Of a DNA stretch of 56,523 bases, positions 20,217-28,748 are shown piece after piece. Under the pieces are notes generated by a model. That model had not been told where the DNA came from. It saw only the letters and a list, made by a program, of their open reading frames with translations, and searched no databases. The stretch is from Pseudomonadota bacterium (GTDB lineage: Bacteria > Pseudomonadota > Gammaproteobacteria > Acidiferrobacterales > Acidiferrobacteraceae). The position numbers were made by a program, and so were the translations under genes. The DNA lies in contig JAJYPD010000012.1 of the NCBI GenBank assembly GCA_021795715.1, forward strand, positions 1 to 56,523, in the 5' to 3' direction. Each line of letters starts with the position of its first letter. The first letter of the stretch is position 1.

Positions 20217-20245
20217 ACGCTACCAACAGCGTCCAGCCCTGTCAA
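20217..20245 (-). promoter_or_regulatory. Sigma70-type promoter of the hrcA operon
   Basis: On the minus strand a perfect -35 box TTGACA (20240-20245) is separated by 17 nt from TAGCGT (20217-20222). The predicted start of transcription falls inside CIRCE. No sigma32-like CTTGAA/CCCCAT pair was recognised, so heat control is probably mainly by HrcA repression. Confidence 0.65.
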
Positions 20246-20320
20246 CAACAACCCTGAGCCTTCCCTGTTCCCCGAAACCGGGGTGCATGCTAGTGTTGAT
20301 CAAAGAGACGGTAGGAATCC

Positions 20321-21190
20321 ATGAAAACACCCATCGAACGCGTCGGTTTGTTCGGGAAATACGGCGACAAGGGCGGGCGCGAGGTCCTTGAGCGCCTCTG
20401 CTCTCTCCTCCAGAAACGCCATCTGCACATTGTCGTCGAAGCCGACACGGCGGCCGCCCTCAACATCCATAATGTGCCCACCGCACCGATTGAGCGGATT
20501 GGCATGGAGATCGATCTGGCCATCGTCATGGGTGGCGACGGGACTTTGCTGAATGTCGCGCGCACGCTGGCGGTACACCGCATTCCGCTGATCGGCGTCA
20601 ACGTCGGCCGCCTGGGGTTTTTGGCGGACGTGTCCACCGACAAGATGGACATGATCGGCGAGATCCTCGAGGGCCATTACCAGACCGAGGAACGTTTCCT
20701 GCTGAGCGCCGAGATCGTCCGCGGCGAGCAGGTGATCCTCACCCGCCTGGCCTTCAACGATGTGGTCGTCAACAAGGGAGAACTGGCCCGGCTCATCGAA
20801 TTCGAGACGTACATCGACGGGCAGTTCGTAAACGGGGCGCGCGCCGATGGCATCATCGTCGCCACGCCGACCGGGTCGACGGCCTATGCCATGTCCGCCG
20901 GCGGCCCGATCCTGCATCCGGAGCTGGCCGCCCTCGTGCTCGTACCGATCTGCCCGCACACGTTGAGCAACCGGCCGATCGCCGTACCGAGCCACTCCCA
21001 TGTCGAGGTCGTTCTGGTCAGCGACCAAAGTGCCCACGCCACTTTCGATGGGCAATCCAATTTCCGCCTCGTCAACGGCGACCGGGTTCTCGTTCGGCGC
21101 GCCGACGTCCCGGTCACCCTCATCCACCCCCTGGACCGGAACCACTACGAAGTCCTGCGCCAAAAACTTCACTGGGGGCGCCGGGTCTGA
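20321..21190 (+). CDS. nadK: NAD kinase
   Basis: NadK phosphorylates NAD to NADP. The 289-residue protein shows the family landmarks GLFGKYGD near the N-terminus, the catalytic-loop motif VMGGDGTLLNVAR, NVGRLGFLADV, AFNDVVVNKG (NE/D motif) and TPTGSTAYAMSAGGP. It is transcribed divergently from hrcA and is followed by recN with a one-base stop/start overlap (TGATG), the usual nadK-recN pairing. The ribosome-binding site is TAGGAA. Confidence 0.97.
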   Translation: MKTPIERVGLFGKYGDKGGREVLERLCSLLQKRHLHIVVEADTAAALNIHNVPTAPIERIGMEIDLAIVMGGDGTLLNVARTLAVHRIPLIGVNVGRLGFLADVSTDKMDMIGEILEGHYQTEERFLLSAEIVRGEQVILTRLAFNDVVVNKGELARLIEFETYIDGQFVNGARADGIIVATPTGSTAYAMSAGGPILHPELAALVLVPICPHTLSNRPIAVPSHSHVEVVLVSDQSAHATFDGQSNFRLVNGDRVLVRRADVPVTLIHPLDRNHYEVLRQKLHWGRRV

Positions 21191-22839
21191 TGCTCACGAG
21201 CCTGCAGGTGCGCGCCTTCGCGGTGATCGATGCGCTGACGGTGCCGTTCGGCCCGGGACTGACCGTCGTGACCGGCGAAACGGGGGCCGGCAAATCCTTG
21301 CTGATGGACGCCCTGTCGATCGTCGTCGGCGAGCGGGCTGGCGCCGATGTCGTGCGTCCCGGCGCCACCGCAGCCGAGATCGTGGCCTCCTTCCATGTCA
21401 ACGGCTACGAGGCGGCGACTGTGTGGCTGGACGAGCACGGCCTCATGGCCGGTGACGAGTGCGAGGTACGCCGCATTGTGGCGGCCGACCGCTCGCGCGC
21501 CTTCATCAACGGCACACCCGTGCCGATTCAGCGGCTGCGCGAATTCGGGGAGCTGCTCATCGATCTGCATGGCCAGCATGAACACCACAGCCTCATGCGC
21601 CGCGAAACGCAGCGCGCATTGCTCGACATTTATGCCGGCGCCGGCAGCGAACGTGCCGCGATGCAGGCGGCTTTCGCGGCATGGGCGGCGGCGGCGACGC
21701 GATTGCGCGACTTGACCGAAAATGAGGCCCACCGCGCGGCGCGCGAGTCTCTGTTGCGCTATCAGCTCGAGGAGATCCGCACGCTGGCGCCGCTCGCCGA
21801 CGAGTGGCAGACCCTGAATGAAAGCCACCGCCGGGCCGCGCACGTCCAGGAACTGGCAAGCGGCATCACAGCGGCCCTCGACCGCCTGAGCGACGGTGAA
21901 CAGACGGTCACCGCCCAGCTCGCCGAGGTGCAAAATCGCCTGTCCGCCCTGGAGCGTTTCGACAGCCGGCTTAACGAGGCCAACGGACTTCTGGCCAGTG
22001 CGGCACTGGAGATCGCCGAGGCCGCCCGGTCCCTCAACCGCCTTTCCGAAAGCGATTGGGGTGATGCCGCCGACCTGGCGGCCCTCGATACGCGCCTTGG
22101 ACGCTGGCACGAACTGGCCCGCAAACATCGCGTGGGCAATGACGAACTGCCGCGGGTTTGGCAGGAGCTGGAGGCGGAATACGCAGCGATCACATCGGGC
22201 GAACAGGATCCCGAAGCCCTGGCCGCCGAAGTCGGCCGCCTGCGCAGCCTCGCAGAGCAAGCGGCGGCGGCCTTGAGCCGCAAGCGGACCGCTGCCGGGC
22301 CGCTCCTGGCCGGTGCGGTCACCACCGAGATTCAGCGCCTGGGACTGGCCGCAGGCCGTTTCGAAGTGGCCCTGACATCGACCGAATTGAGCCCCAACGG
22401 CCACGAGGACGTGGAATTCCTCATGAGCGCACAGCCCGACAGCCCCTTGAAGCCGCTTGCACGTGCCGCCTCCGGCGGCGAGTTGTCGCGCATCAGTCTG
22501 GCGGTGCAGGTGGTCCTGGCCGATGTCTACCAGGGGCCAACGCTGGTGTTCGATGAGGTCGATGTCGGTATTGGCGGGGCGGTGGCCGAGATCGTCGGCC
22601 AGCGGCTGCGGCAACTCGCCCGCAAACGGCAGATCGTCTGCATCACCCATCTTGCACAGGTCGCCGCACAAGGGGATGCACACATGCGCGTCAGCAAGGA
22701 AACGCATGGTGCGCGCACCCACAGCACGGTCGCCGTGCTCTCCGACCGCGAGCGGGTCGAGGAAGTGGCGCGTATGCTCGGTGGACTCTCCATCACGGCC
22801 CGCACGCGCGCGCTCGCCAGGGACATGCTGCATGGCTGA
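21190..22839 (+). CDS. recN: DNA repair protein RecN
   Basis: RecN is an SMC-like ATPase acting in double-strand break repair and cohesion. The 549-residue protein has an N-terminal Walker A GETGAGKSLLMDALS, two coiled-coil arms in the middle, the ABC signature ASGGELSRISLAVQ and Walker B TLVFDEVDVGIGG near the C-terminus, with the D/H-loop sequence ITHLAQVAAQ. It is coupled to nadK upstream and overlaps or abuts the acetyltransferase gene downstream. Confidence 0.97.
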   Translation: MLTSLQVRAFAVIDALTVPFGPGLTVVTGETGAGKSLLMDALSIVVGERAGADVVRPGATAAEIVASFHVNGYEAATVWLDEHGLMAGDECEVRRIVAADRSRAFINGTPVPIQRLREFGELLIDLHGQHEHHSLMRRETQRALLDIYAGAGSERAAMQAAFAAWAAAATRLRDLTENEAHRAARESLLRYQLEEIRTLAPLADEWQTLNESHRRAAHVQELASGITAALDRLSDGEQTVTAQLAEVQNRLSALERFDSRLNEANGLLASAALEIAEAARSLNRLSESDWGDAADLAALDTRLGRWHELARKHRVGNDELPRVWQELEAEYAAITSGEQDPEALAAEVGRLRSLAEQAAAALSRKRTAAGPLLAGAVTTEIQRLGLAAGRFEVALTSTELSPNGHEDVEFLMSAQPDSPLKPLARAASGGELSRISLAVQVVLADVYQGPTLVFDEVDVGIGGAVAEIVGQRLRQLARKRQIVCITHLAQVAAQGDAHMRVSKETHGARTHSTVAVLSDRERVEEVARMLGGLSITARTRALARDMLHG

Positions 22840-22846
22840 GAGCGTG

Positions 22847-23347
22847 ATGACCACACCGAATGTGCGCCAGGCACAGATCCGTGACGTGCCCTACATCCAC
22901 CACCTGCTCGAGCAGTACGCAGCCAAGGGCAACCTCCTGCCGCGGACGATGAACGAACTCTACCGGCATCTGCGCGATTTTTTCGTCATTGAGATTCATG
23001 GCCAGGTGGTCGCCATCGGTGCGCTCGAGATCTTCACCGAGGATCTCGGGGAGGTGCGCAGTCTCGTCGTCAGCGAGGACCACGAACGGCAGGGGCTGGG
23101 GCGGCTCATGGTCCGGCGCATCATTGCCGAGGCCCGCCAGCTCGGCCTGCGGCGGCTGATGGCCCTGACCTATGTACCCACCTTCTTTCACAAACTCGGA
23201 TTCGTGACCGTGGGGATGGAGACGCTGCCGGAAAAAGTCTGGAACGTCTGTGTCAAGTGCTACAAGTACAATCGCTGTGACGAGGTAGCGGTCCTTCTTG
23301 AATTGAAGAACCACCCCAGGGAGTCTGCCGTTGCCATCGGGCCCTAG
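22847..23347 (+). CDS. Short-form N-acetylglutamate synthase-like GNAT acetyltransferase
   Basis: This 166-residue single GNAT domain resembles stand-alone ArgA-type N-acetyltransferases. It has REVRSLVV-like strand sequence (GEVRSLVVSEDHERQGLG) with the acetyl-CoA loop RQGLGRLM, then ALTYVPTFFHKLGF and the C-terminal cysteine cluster KVWNVCVKCYKYNRCDE, typical of that subfamily. It probably makes N-acetylglutamate for arginine synthesis, but the substrate is inferred from family only. ATG 22847 is chosen; ATG 22832, overlapping recN, is an alternative. Its TAG stop overlaps the fur stop on the other strand in a CTAG. Confidence 0.8.
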   Translation: MTTPNVRQAQIRDVPYIHHLLEQYAAKGNLLPRTMNELYRHLRDFFVIEIHGQVVAIGALEIFTEDLGEVRSLVVSEDHERQGLGRLMVRRIIAEARQLGLRRLMALTYVPTFFHKLGFVTVGMETLPEKVWNVCVKCYKYNRCDEVAVLLELKNHPRESAVAIGP

Positions 23348-23787
23348 TGGCCGTCCTTCTTGGAACAATGCCCGTGGCGTTTCATGCCAAGACACATGCC
23401 GTACATGTAGAGGGAATGGCTGTCCACGTCGAAACCGAGGCTTTCCGCCACCTTGCGCTGCCGCTCCTCGATCGCGGGATCATAAAATTCGAACACCTCG
23501 CCGCATTCGACACAGACCACGTGGTCATGATGGCTGCCCTGGTTGATCTCAAAAACGGACCGTCCACCCTCAAAATTATGGCGAATGACGAGCCCTGCGG
23601 CCTCAAACTGCGTAAGGACGCGGTAAACGGTGGCAAGACCCACTTCCTCGCCCGTTTCCAGCAGGGCCTTGTAGACATCTTCAGCGGTCATGTGGCGCAC
23701 CTTGGCGGCCTCGAGGATGCTGAGGATCTTGATACGCGGCAAGGTGGCTTTCAGCCCCGCCTTTTTCAGATCTGCACTGTCACTCAT
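23344..23787 (-). CDS. fur: Ferric uptake regulator Fur
   Basis: Fur is the iron-sensing repressor of uptake genes. The 147-residue protein has the N-terminal winged helix (AGLKATLPRIKILSIL, then GLATVYRVLTQFEAAGLV), the metal motif HHDHVVCVECG with the HHDH and CxxC ligands, and a C-terminal CLGMKRHGHC, which adds another metal-binding Cys/His group. It converges with the acetyltransferase gene, the stops overlapping by 4 bp, and is divergent from bamE. No clear Fur box was identified in the 83-bp fur-bamE gap. Confidence 0.96.
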   Translation of the reverse strand: MSDSADLKKAGLKATLPRIKILSILEAAKVRHMTAEDVYKALLETGEEVGLATVYRVLTQFEAAGLVIRHNFEGGRSVFEINQGSHHDHVVCVECGEVFEFYDPAIEERQRKVAESLGFDVDSHSLYMYGMCLGMKRHGHCSKKDGH

Positions 23788-23870
23788 GCAACGCCTTTTT
23801 TGCCTTGCGGGGATCGATGGTGTACTTTGTCGGCTGTCGACATCGTCCAGTGTAAACTAGAATCATTCCC

Positions 23871-24218
23871 ATGCAAAAGTCCGCACTTCTTCCCGTGATC
23901 GGTCTGACCGCGCTCCTGGCCGGCTGCCACGTCCTGTATCGGCCCACGGTCCAGCAGGGCAATGTCATTACGGCTTCCATGATCCAAAATCTGCACCTGG
24001 GCATGACCAAGGATGAGGTGACCTACACACTGGGGCCGCCGGCAATCCGCGATCCGTTCCATCACGATCGCTGGGATTATTACTATCTGCTCAAGCGCAA
24101 TTACAAGCCGCTCATCACCGAACACTTCACCTTGTATTTCAAGCAGGACAGGCTCGTGCGCATCGTGGGCGTACCCAGACCGACGCCTCGGCAGATCTAC
24201 CGGCGCAAGGGCGGCTGA
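23871..24218 (+). CDS. bamE: Outer membrane assembly lipoprotein BamE
   Basis: BamE is a lipoprotein of the BAM complex that inserts beta-barrel proteins in the outer membrane. The 115-residue protein has a lipoprotein signal ending LLAGC (lipidated Cys19), then the SmpA/OmlA domain with GNVITASMIQNLHLGMTKDEV, TLGPPAIRDPFH and RWDYYYLLKRN. The bamE-fur divergent pair and nearby ratA, smpB and ssrA follow the common gammaproteobacterial order. Its last 22 nt overlap the convergent rnfH. Confidence 0.95.
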   Translation: MQKSALLPVIGLTALLAGCHVLYRPTVQQGNVITASMIQNLHLGMTKDEVTYTLGPPAIRDPFHHDRWDYYYLLKRNYKPLITEHFTLYFKQDRLVRIVGVPRPTPRQIYRRKGG

Positions 24219-24499
24219 CTGCGGGCATTCCGTGCACGGGCCCGGCGCCGCACCTTAGGATCGGCGCGCAGCACCTCGTAGACCTCGATACGATCGCCCG
24301 CACGCAGCGCATCGCCCAGGCCTACGCGCCGTCCGAATATGCCGACGCCGCAGGCGCGCAAATCCAGCCCGGCCTTCTCCACCAGGCCGGAGCGGCAGAT
24401 GGCATCCAGCACGGTGGCTGTCGCCGCCACGCGGATCTTGCGCGCAGCCGGCGGCACACCGACATGGACGACTTCGATGTCGATCTCAGCGGCTTCCAT
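24197..24499 (-). CDS. rnfH: RnfH family ubiquitin-like protein
   Basis: This is a small protein of the RnfH/UPF0125 family with a beta-grasp fold, usually encoded next to ratA; its biochemical role is not established. The 100 residues include IDIEVVHVGVPP, the central VGIFGRRVGL (typical VGIFGK motif) and GDRIEVYEVLRADPK. Translation probably starts within the last codons of ratA (14-nt overlap), and the gene ends convergently inside bamE. Confidence 0.9.
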   Translation of the reverse strand: MEAAEIDIEVVHVGVPPAARKIRVAATATVLDAICRSGLVEKAGLDLRACGVGIFGRRVGLGDALRAGDRIEVYEVLRADPKVRRRARARNARSQPPLRR

Positions 24500-24920
24500 A
24501 CACCTCGCGCGCCCGCTTCTTGAAGCTATCGACCAGACTGTTGGCGATCGAGCTGAACACGGGTCCGACCGCCATCTCCAGGAGCCTGTTGGAGAAATCG
24601 AACTCGAGATCGAGACTGATACGGCTGCCGAGATCCGTCACCTGCTGAAAGCGCCACGACCCTTCCAGGCGGCTGAACGGTCCATGCACAAGGCGGATAT
24701 CCATCTCGGCCGGTTTCAGCACATTACGCGTGGTGAAAGTCTTATGGATACCGCCGAAGGTCATCTCGATCTCCGCCAGCATCTCCGTATCGGTCTTTTC
24801 GTGGACGCGGGCCGCCGAACACCACGGCAGGAATTCCGGATAGCGGCCGACGTCGGCCACCAGTGCATACATCTCGTCGGCGCCATAGGCGACCAACGCG
24901 CTCTTGCTAATTGTTGTCAC
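24486..24920 (-). CDS. ratA: RatA-like START/polyketide cyclase family protein
   Basis: This belongs to the RatA/COQ10 family. Members bind hydrophobic ligands such as ubiquinone, and E. coli RatA has been described as blocking 70S ribosome association. The 144-residue protein starts at GTG 24920 and shows ALVAYGADEMYALVADVGRYP, FLPWCSAARV, and the C-terminal helix VFSSIANSLVDSFKKRAREVY, all typical. A longer in-frame start inside the upstream transporter gene is less likely. It overlaps the transporter stop by 4 nt and rnfH by 14 nt. Confidence 0.9.
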   Translation of the reverse strand: MTTISKSALVAYGADEMYALVADVGRYPEFLPWCSAARVHEKTDTEMLAEIEMTFGGIHKTFTTRNVLKPAEMDIRLVHGPFSRLEGSWRFQQVTDLGSRISLDLEFDFSNRLLEMAVGPVFSSIANSLVDSFKKRAREVYGSR

Positions 24921-26275
24921 AATATAAGCCTTGGGGCACTCAGAACAACCGTCAGCACCGCAGCCGGCACGACCAGCCGCAGCGACCACAACCAGATCAC
25001 CCGCCCCCAGGCACGCGGACCTTCTACGGCGCGCTCATCGTGCCAGCCCAGGAACACCGCCATGCCACCCCCTCCCCACGGCAAAAGCAGATTGACGGCC
25101 AACATCATCAGGATATCGAGGAGACCCAGGGTCTTCGTTTGACCCAAAAAGGTAAACGAAAAAGCCCATGACTTCAAAGAAAGGATCAAGGCCCCGCCGA
25201 TCGCGAGACTGGCCAGGCCCAAGGCGGCTGCCGTCCGGGCGCGGCCGATGCCCCAGGAGTGGCCCAGCTGCATGAGCGGCTCAAGCCACGACAGAGTGGA
25301 CACCCAAGCGGCGAGAACCAAAGCCAGATAGCAGAGCCCGACCACGACATGGCCGAGGGGCAAGCGCTCACTGGCAAGCGGCAAAGTTTCGAAAACGAAA
25401 CCACCGCCCGGCAGAGGTGGCAGACCGGCCCCATAGGCAATCGACGCAAACGCAAGGCCAGCAAGCCACACGCAGACCACCGCGGCCACGACAAACCACC
25501 ACGACAGGCGCAACACCCGCGTATGTGCCGGCACATACGCACCATAGGCCACGAAAGAAGCGGTACCAAGACCGGCACCCAGAAAAGCCTGGGACAATGC
25601 AGTCAGCGCTGCCGCCGGGGCCGGATGGGACACATGGGTCGTAATCAGAAGCGGCGCACTGACAAAGAAACTGTCGAGAGACACGCCATAGGCGGCAAGA
25701 CCAATCACGAGCGCCACCAGCGCCGGCACGACGAAGCGCGATACCTCTTCAATCGCCGCAGGGCCCATTGCCGCCACGGCAAACACAGGGGTAATGAAGG
25801 CGGTCTCCCACTCGAGGCCGGCGGCCGGCGTGTCCGTCAGGCGGGTAAAGTGCGCAACGACAAGCGAAAGGGCCGCATTCTTGAAGGCTCCCGCGAGGAG
25901 CGCCTGGATGTAGGAAAAAATCCAGCCGGAAAAAACCGCCACATAACAGAACACAAGAAAACCACCGATCATCGCCGCCGCGCGGACTGTATTCCACAAA
26001 AAGCGCGCGCCCCGCCCCGCCTCGCCCGCCGACAACCCCTGCAAAGCCCGTTGCCGGCGGCGGCGACCCAGGGCTATCTGTGCCGCAACGAGCGGCCACG
26101 TCACGAGGATTGCGGCCAGCAGATAGGACGCCACGAACGCGGCGCCGCCGTAATGGACGAGCAGAAACGGGAATTCGGACAACGTGTCCATCCCGGCAAG
26201 TGCGCCCAGACACGCGAAAAACACGCCGTTTCGGGAAGACCACAAGACCGTAGGGTATGCAGCTGGCTCTGGCAT
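24917..26275 (-). CDS. Divergent sodium:neurotransmitter-symporter (NSS/SNF) family transporter
   Basis: This 452-residue inner-membrane protein has about 11-12 hydrophobic segments. The N-terminus aligns with NSS family TM1-TM2 ([29 protein letters not shown], then a TM2 ending QIALGRRRR). By analogy it would import amino acids or related solutes with Na+. The TM1 unwound region is altered: positions equal to LeuT Asn27 and Arg30 are Thr and Glu, and Gly26 is Asp. It lies upstream of ratA with a 4-nt overlap, an added gene in the otherwise conserved smpB-ratA neighbourhood. The substrate is unknown. Confidence 0.75.
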   Translation of the reverse strand: MPEPAAYPTVLWSSRNGVFFACLGALAGMDTLSEFPFLLVHYGGAAFVASYLLAAILVTWPLVAAQIALGRRRRQRALQGLSAGEAGRGARFLWNTVRAAAMIGGFLVFCYVAVFSGWIFSYIQALLAGAFKNAALSLVVAHFTRLTDTPAAGLEWETAFITPVFAVAAMGPAAIEEVSRFVVPALVALVIGLAAYGVSLDSFFVSAPLLITTHVSHPAPAAALTALSQAFLGAGLGTASFVAYGAYVPAHTRVLRLSWWFVVAAVVCVWLAGLAFASIAYGAGLPPLPGGGFVFETLPLASERLPLGHVVVGLCYLALVLAAWVSTLSWLEPLMQLGHSWGIGRARTAAALGLASLAIGGALILSLKSWAFSFTFLGQTKTLGLLDILMMLAVNLLLPWGGGGMAVFLGWHDERAVEGPRAWGRVIWLWSLRLVVPAAVLTVVLSAPRLIL

Positions 26276-26353
26276 GCATGCACTCTAAACGATAATCCCC
26301 CAAACCACATAGATCTTGCATCTGCGCCGGTCTTTGGCGCACCATCCCCGGCC

Positions 26354-26827
26354 ATGGCCGCCCCCAAAGACAAAACCGAGCCGCGCGTGATCGCGCAAAA
26401 CAAAAAAGCTTGGCACGATTACTTCATTGAGGATCGCTTCGAGGCGGGAATGGTTCTCCTGGGGTGGGAGGCGAAGAGCCTGCGGGCCGGTCGCGCCCAG
26501 CTGAAAGAAAGCTACGTAATCATCCAAAATGGCGAGATCTACCTCTTTGGCGCGCATTTTTCGCCACTGCAGACGGCCTCCACCCACGTGAAGGCCGACC
26601 CCACCCGCACCCGCAAACTGCTCCTTCACAGCCAGGAGATCAACCGCCTGATCGGCGCCGTCGAGCGGCGTGGTTATACACTCGTGCCACTGTCGCTGTA
26701 CTGGCAGTACGGCCGCGCCAAGCTTGAGATCGCTCTGGCGCGGGGCAAAAAGCAGCATGACAAGCGCGCAACCCTGCGCGAACGCGAGTCAGACCGCGAA
26801 CAGGAACGCGCCTTGAAACAGCGCTGA
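26354..26827 (+). CDS. smpB: SsrA-binding protein SmpB
   Basis: SmpB binds tmRNA and brings it to stalled ribosomes for trans-translation. The 157-residue protein starts at ATG 26354 ([20 protein letters not shown]), contains [26 protein letters not shown]-type core segments, [13 protein letters not shown] and [22 protein letters not shown], and ends with the basic tail [15 protein letters not shown] that contacts the ribosome. It lies about 110 bp upstream of its partner ssrA and is divergent from the NSS transporter. Confidence 0.97.
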   Translation: MAAPKDKTEPRVIAQNKKAWHDYFIEDRFEAGMVLLGWEAKSLRAGRAQLKESYVIIQNGEIYLFGAHFSPLQTASTHVKADPTRTRKLLLHSQEINRLIGAVERRGYTLVPLSLYWQYGRAKLEIALARGKKQHDKRATLRERESDREQERALKQR

Positions 26828-26898
26828 CGCGCGGGAAACGTCGGTCCATTTCCCGTGATGGCACGACCAGGGCTGCAGGCCGGGCCGGTGCGGCCCGC

Positions 26899-26928
26899 TT
26901 GCGCACCGCCCGGCGTCTGGGCGATAAT
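26899..26928 (+). promoter_or_regulatory. Predicted ssrA promoter
   Basis: TTGCGC (26899-26904) and GATAAT (26923-26928) are spaced by 18 nt. The mature tmRNA 5' end at 26939 lies 10 nt after the -10 box, so transcription probably starts at or very near the RNA end. Confidence 0.5.
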
Positions 26929-26938
26929 GTGCGATCTT

Positions 26939-27292
26939 GGGGACGATCGGTCTCGACGTGGGTTGCGAAGTCTTCAGGGCATGCCGAGGTGCAGAGCTCC
27001 TCGTAAATCCAACTGCAAAAACTATAGTTGCCAACGACGACAACTACGCCTTAGCGGCCTAAACCCCGCTAACCGTTTCCCCCGTTCTTTCTGCGGGTGG
27101 GGATGAAACGGTCATATACGCAGGATCGTGACGAGATGTGCCTGTTATCCCGTCATTAAACTCAAGCAGGCTCAGCTTGCGTCCATCCTGTCTGTCGGAG
27201 GGTCGCAGGTGAAGTCATAGACAAGACTACGCATGTAGAACTGACTGGCCAAGGGCTTGCGGACGCGGGTTCGATTCCCGCCGTCTCCACCA
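26939..27292 (+). ncRNA. ssrA: Transfer-messenger RNA (tmRNA)
   Basis: tmRNA rescues ribosomes stalled on broken mRNA together with SmpB. The 5' end GGGGACG pairs with 3' CGTCTCC to form the acceptor stem (one G-U), followed by A and an encoded CCA at 27290-27292. The 5' domain contains TCTCGACG, the T-arm GCGGGTTCGATTCCCGC is intact, and the mRNA part at 27030-27062 encodes ANDDNYALAA followed by TAA. Length is 354 nt, a normal one-piece tmRNA. Its 3' end is the left boundary of a genomic island. Confidence 0.97.
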
Positions 27293-27299
27293 ATTCCAA

Positions 27300-27330
27300 A
27301 AGGTCGACCGTTCTCGGTTGGCCTTTTTTC
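27300..27330 (+). terminator. Rho-independent terminator of ssrA
   Basis: An 11-bp stem, AAGGTCGACCG (27300-27310) with CGGTTGGCCTT (27315-27325), closed by TTCT, runs into TTTTTTC. A diverged copy of this hairpin with compensatory changes occurs on the other strand at 29333-29365. Confidence 0.93.
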
Positions 27331-27614
27331 TTGCGCACTCCCGCGTGTTCGCGGGGACTCCTGCGGATTCCTGCGGACTTCCTTTCCCGGCCGTCTTGGC
27401 CACGTCGGACCGCATCTCGCTCTCTCCGCGCCCTTTTTCTCTCCGGCCTCGCTCCCCGGCGAAGGACCCAAGTCCACAGGGACCGTCGAGAGCACCGTTC
27501 AGTATCAAGAAGTTACGTGCTGACCGTTCAAACGGTTGGATGACGGCATCGCATGTCCGGAGGAAACGACACGCCGACATGCCTGCTTACTACGTAAACA
27601 CGCTAGCCGTATTG

Positions 27615-27643
27615 TTGACACAATACACACAACTAGCTAGGAT
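27615..27643 (+). promoter_or_regulatory. Predicted promoter of the HTH-ParA operon
   Basis: A perfect TTGACA (27615-27620), a 17-nt spacer and TAGGAT (27638-27643) precede the ParA-like gene by 31 nt. The preceding 27331-27614 shows nothing recognisable apart from the ssrA terminator tail; possible reading frames there look like chance. Confidence 0.65.
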
Positions 27644-27674
27644 CGATTTAACTGAAACAGGTCAGGGGCCCATC

Positions 27675-28748
27675 ATGGATCCGAGCAACCTCGTCGGCAT
27701 CAGCGAGATCGCCGATCTCGCCAAGGTCACTCGCCAGGTCGTCAGCAACTGGCGCCAGCGCTATGACCACTTTCCGCGCCCGGTAAAAACGCTCCAGAGC
27801 GGCCCGGTCTGGGATCGAGAGGTGGTCGAAGCCTGGGTCAAGAACTTCAAGGGCAAAGCCACGCACGTCCTAAGTTTTATCAACTTGAAAGGCGGCGTAG
27901 GCAAAACCACGACGGCAGTCGGCGTGGCCGAAATCCTCGCGCAGGAAGAGCGTAAGCACATTCTGGTCGTGGATCTCGACCCGCAGACCAACGCCAGCGT
28001 CACGCTGATCTCCGAGAAACGCTGGGACGAAATGGACAAGGCGGGGCAGACGGTCGCCCAACTGTTCGCCGATCGACTCAGCCCCAACGATCCGCCGAAG
28101 TTCGAAATAGAGAAGTCCATCGCCCGTGGCGTCTCCACCATCAACGATGGCATTGCGCGTCTCGACCTGCTGCCGTCGAGCATACGTCTGATCGACATTC
28201 AGGACCGCATCCCGATGATCGCGTTGTCGGGCAACTTCACCGTCAACCCGCTGGACATCCTGAAGCACGCCCTGCAGCCGGTCATCGACCGGTACGACTA
28301 CGTGATCATCGATTGCCCGCCGAGCCTCGGCACGGTCACCAAGAACGGCCTGCGCATTTCCACGGGATACGTCATTCCCACCATCCCAGACATCCTCTCC
28401 ACCTGGGGCATCTACCAGATCGTCGAAAACGTCCAGCGCTTTGCCGACGACATCGATCGGCCCATCCCGTCGCTCGGCATCGTCGCCACCAAGGTTCAGG
28501 GCAACAATCTCCATCGCCGCGTAATGGATGACTTGGGCGCCGGGCGTCTCGGTCGTTTCGGCGAAGCGGGTGCGCTGCCCCAGCCGCGCCTCTTCGCCAA
28601 CAGCATTCCACAGACCGTGAATGTCGCACGTGGCGCGGATGTGGAAGTCGACATCCGCACATTCAAGGGAAAATACGGCACGGCATACGAATCCATCCGC
28701 GGGCTGGCCAAGGAAATCAAAACACTATGCGAAACGAGAAAGCCCTGA
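27675..28748 (+). CDS. ParA-like ATPase with N-terminal helix-turn-helix domain
   Basis: The protein has 357 residues. Residues 6-60 form a HTH (ISEIADLAKVTRQVVSNWRQ, then GPVWDREVVEAWVK) of the MerR/AlpA-like type. Residues 63-350 form a ParA/MinD ATPase: Walker A with the signature lysine, NLKGGVGKTTTAVG (70-83), DLDPQTNASV (100-109) and Walker B YDYVIIDCPPS. Such ATPases move or partition DNA, or position large complexes. The HTH suggests direct DNA binding and autoregulation. ATG 27675 follows AGGGG by 6 nt. The next gene overlaps its end by 22 nt, so they form a two-gene unit. No typical ParB is encoded nearby. The role is unproven: island partition or an unknown system. Confidence 0.85.
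   Translation: MDPSNLVGISEIADLAKVTRQVVSNWRQRYDHFPRPVKTLQSGPVWDREVVEAWVKNFKGKATHVLSFINLKGGVGKTTTAVGVAEILAQEERKHILVVDLDPQTNASVTLISEKRWDEMDKAGQTVAQLFADRLSPNDPPKFEIEKSIARGVSTINDGIARLDLLPSSIRLIDIQDRIPMIALSGNFTVNPLDILKHALQPVIDRYDYVIIDCPPSLGTVTKNGLRISTGYVIPTIPDILSTWGIYQIVENVQRFADDIDRPIPSLGIVATKVQGNNLHRRVMDDLGAGRLGRFGEAGALPQPRLFANSIPQTVNVARGADVEVDIRTFKGKYGTAYESIRGLAKEIKTLCETRKP

Noticed and set aside
23788-23870. Fur box between fur and bamE
   Set aside because: No good match to the 19-bp GATAATGAT-type consensus was found by eye.
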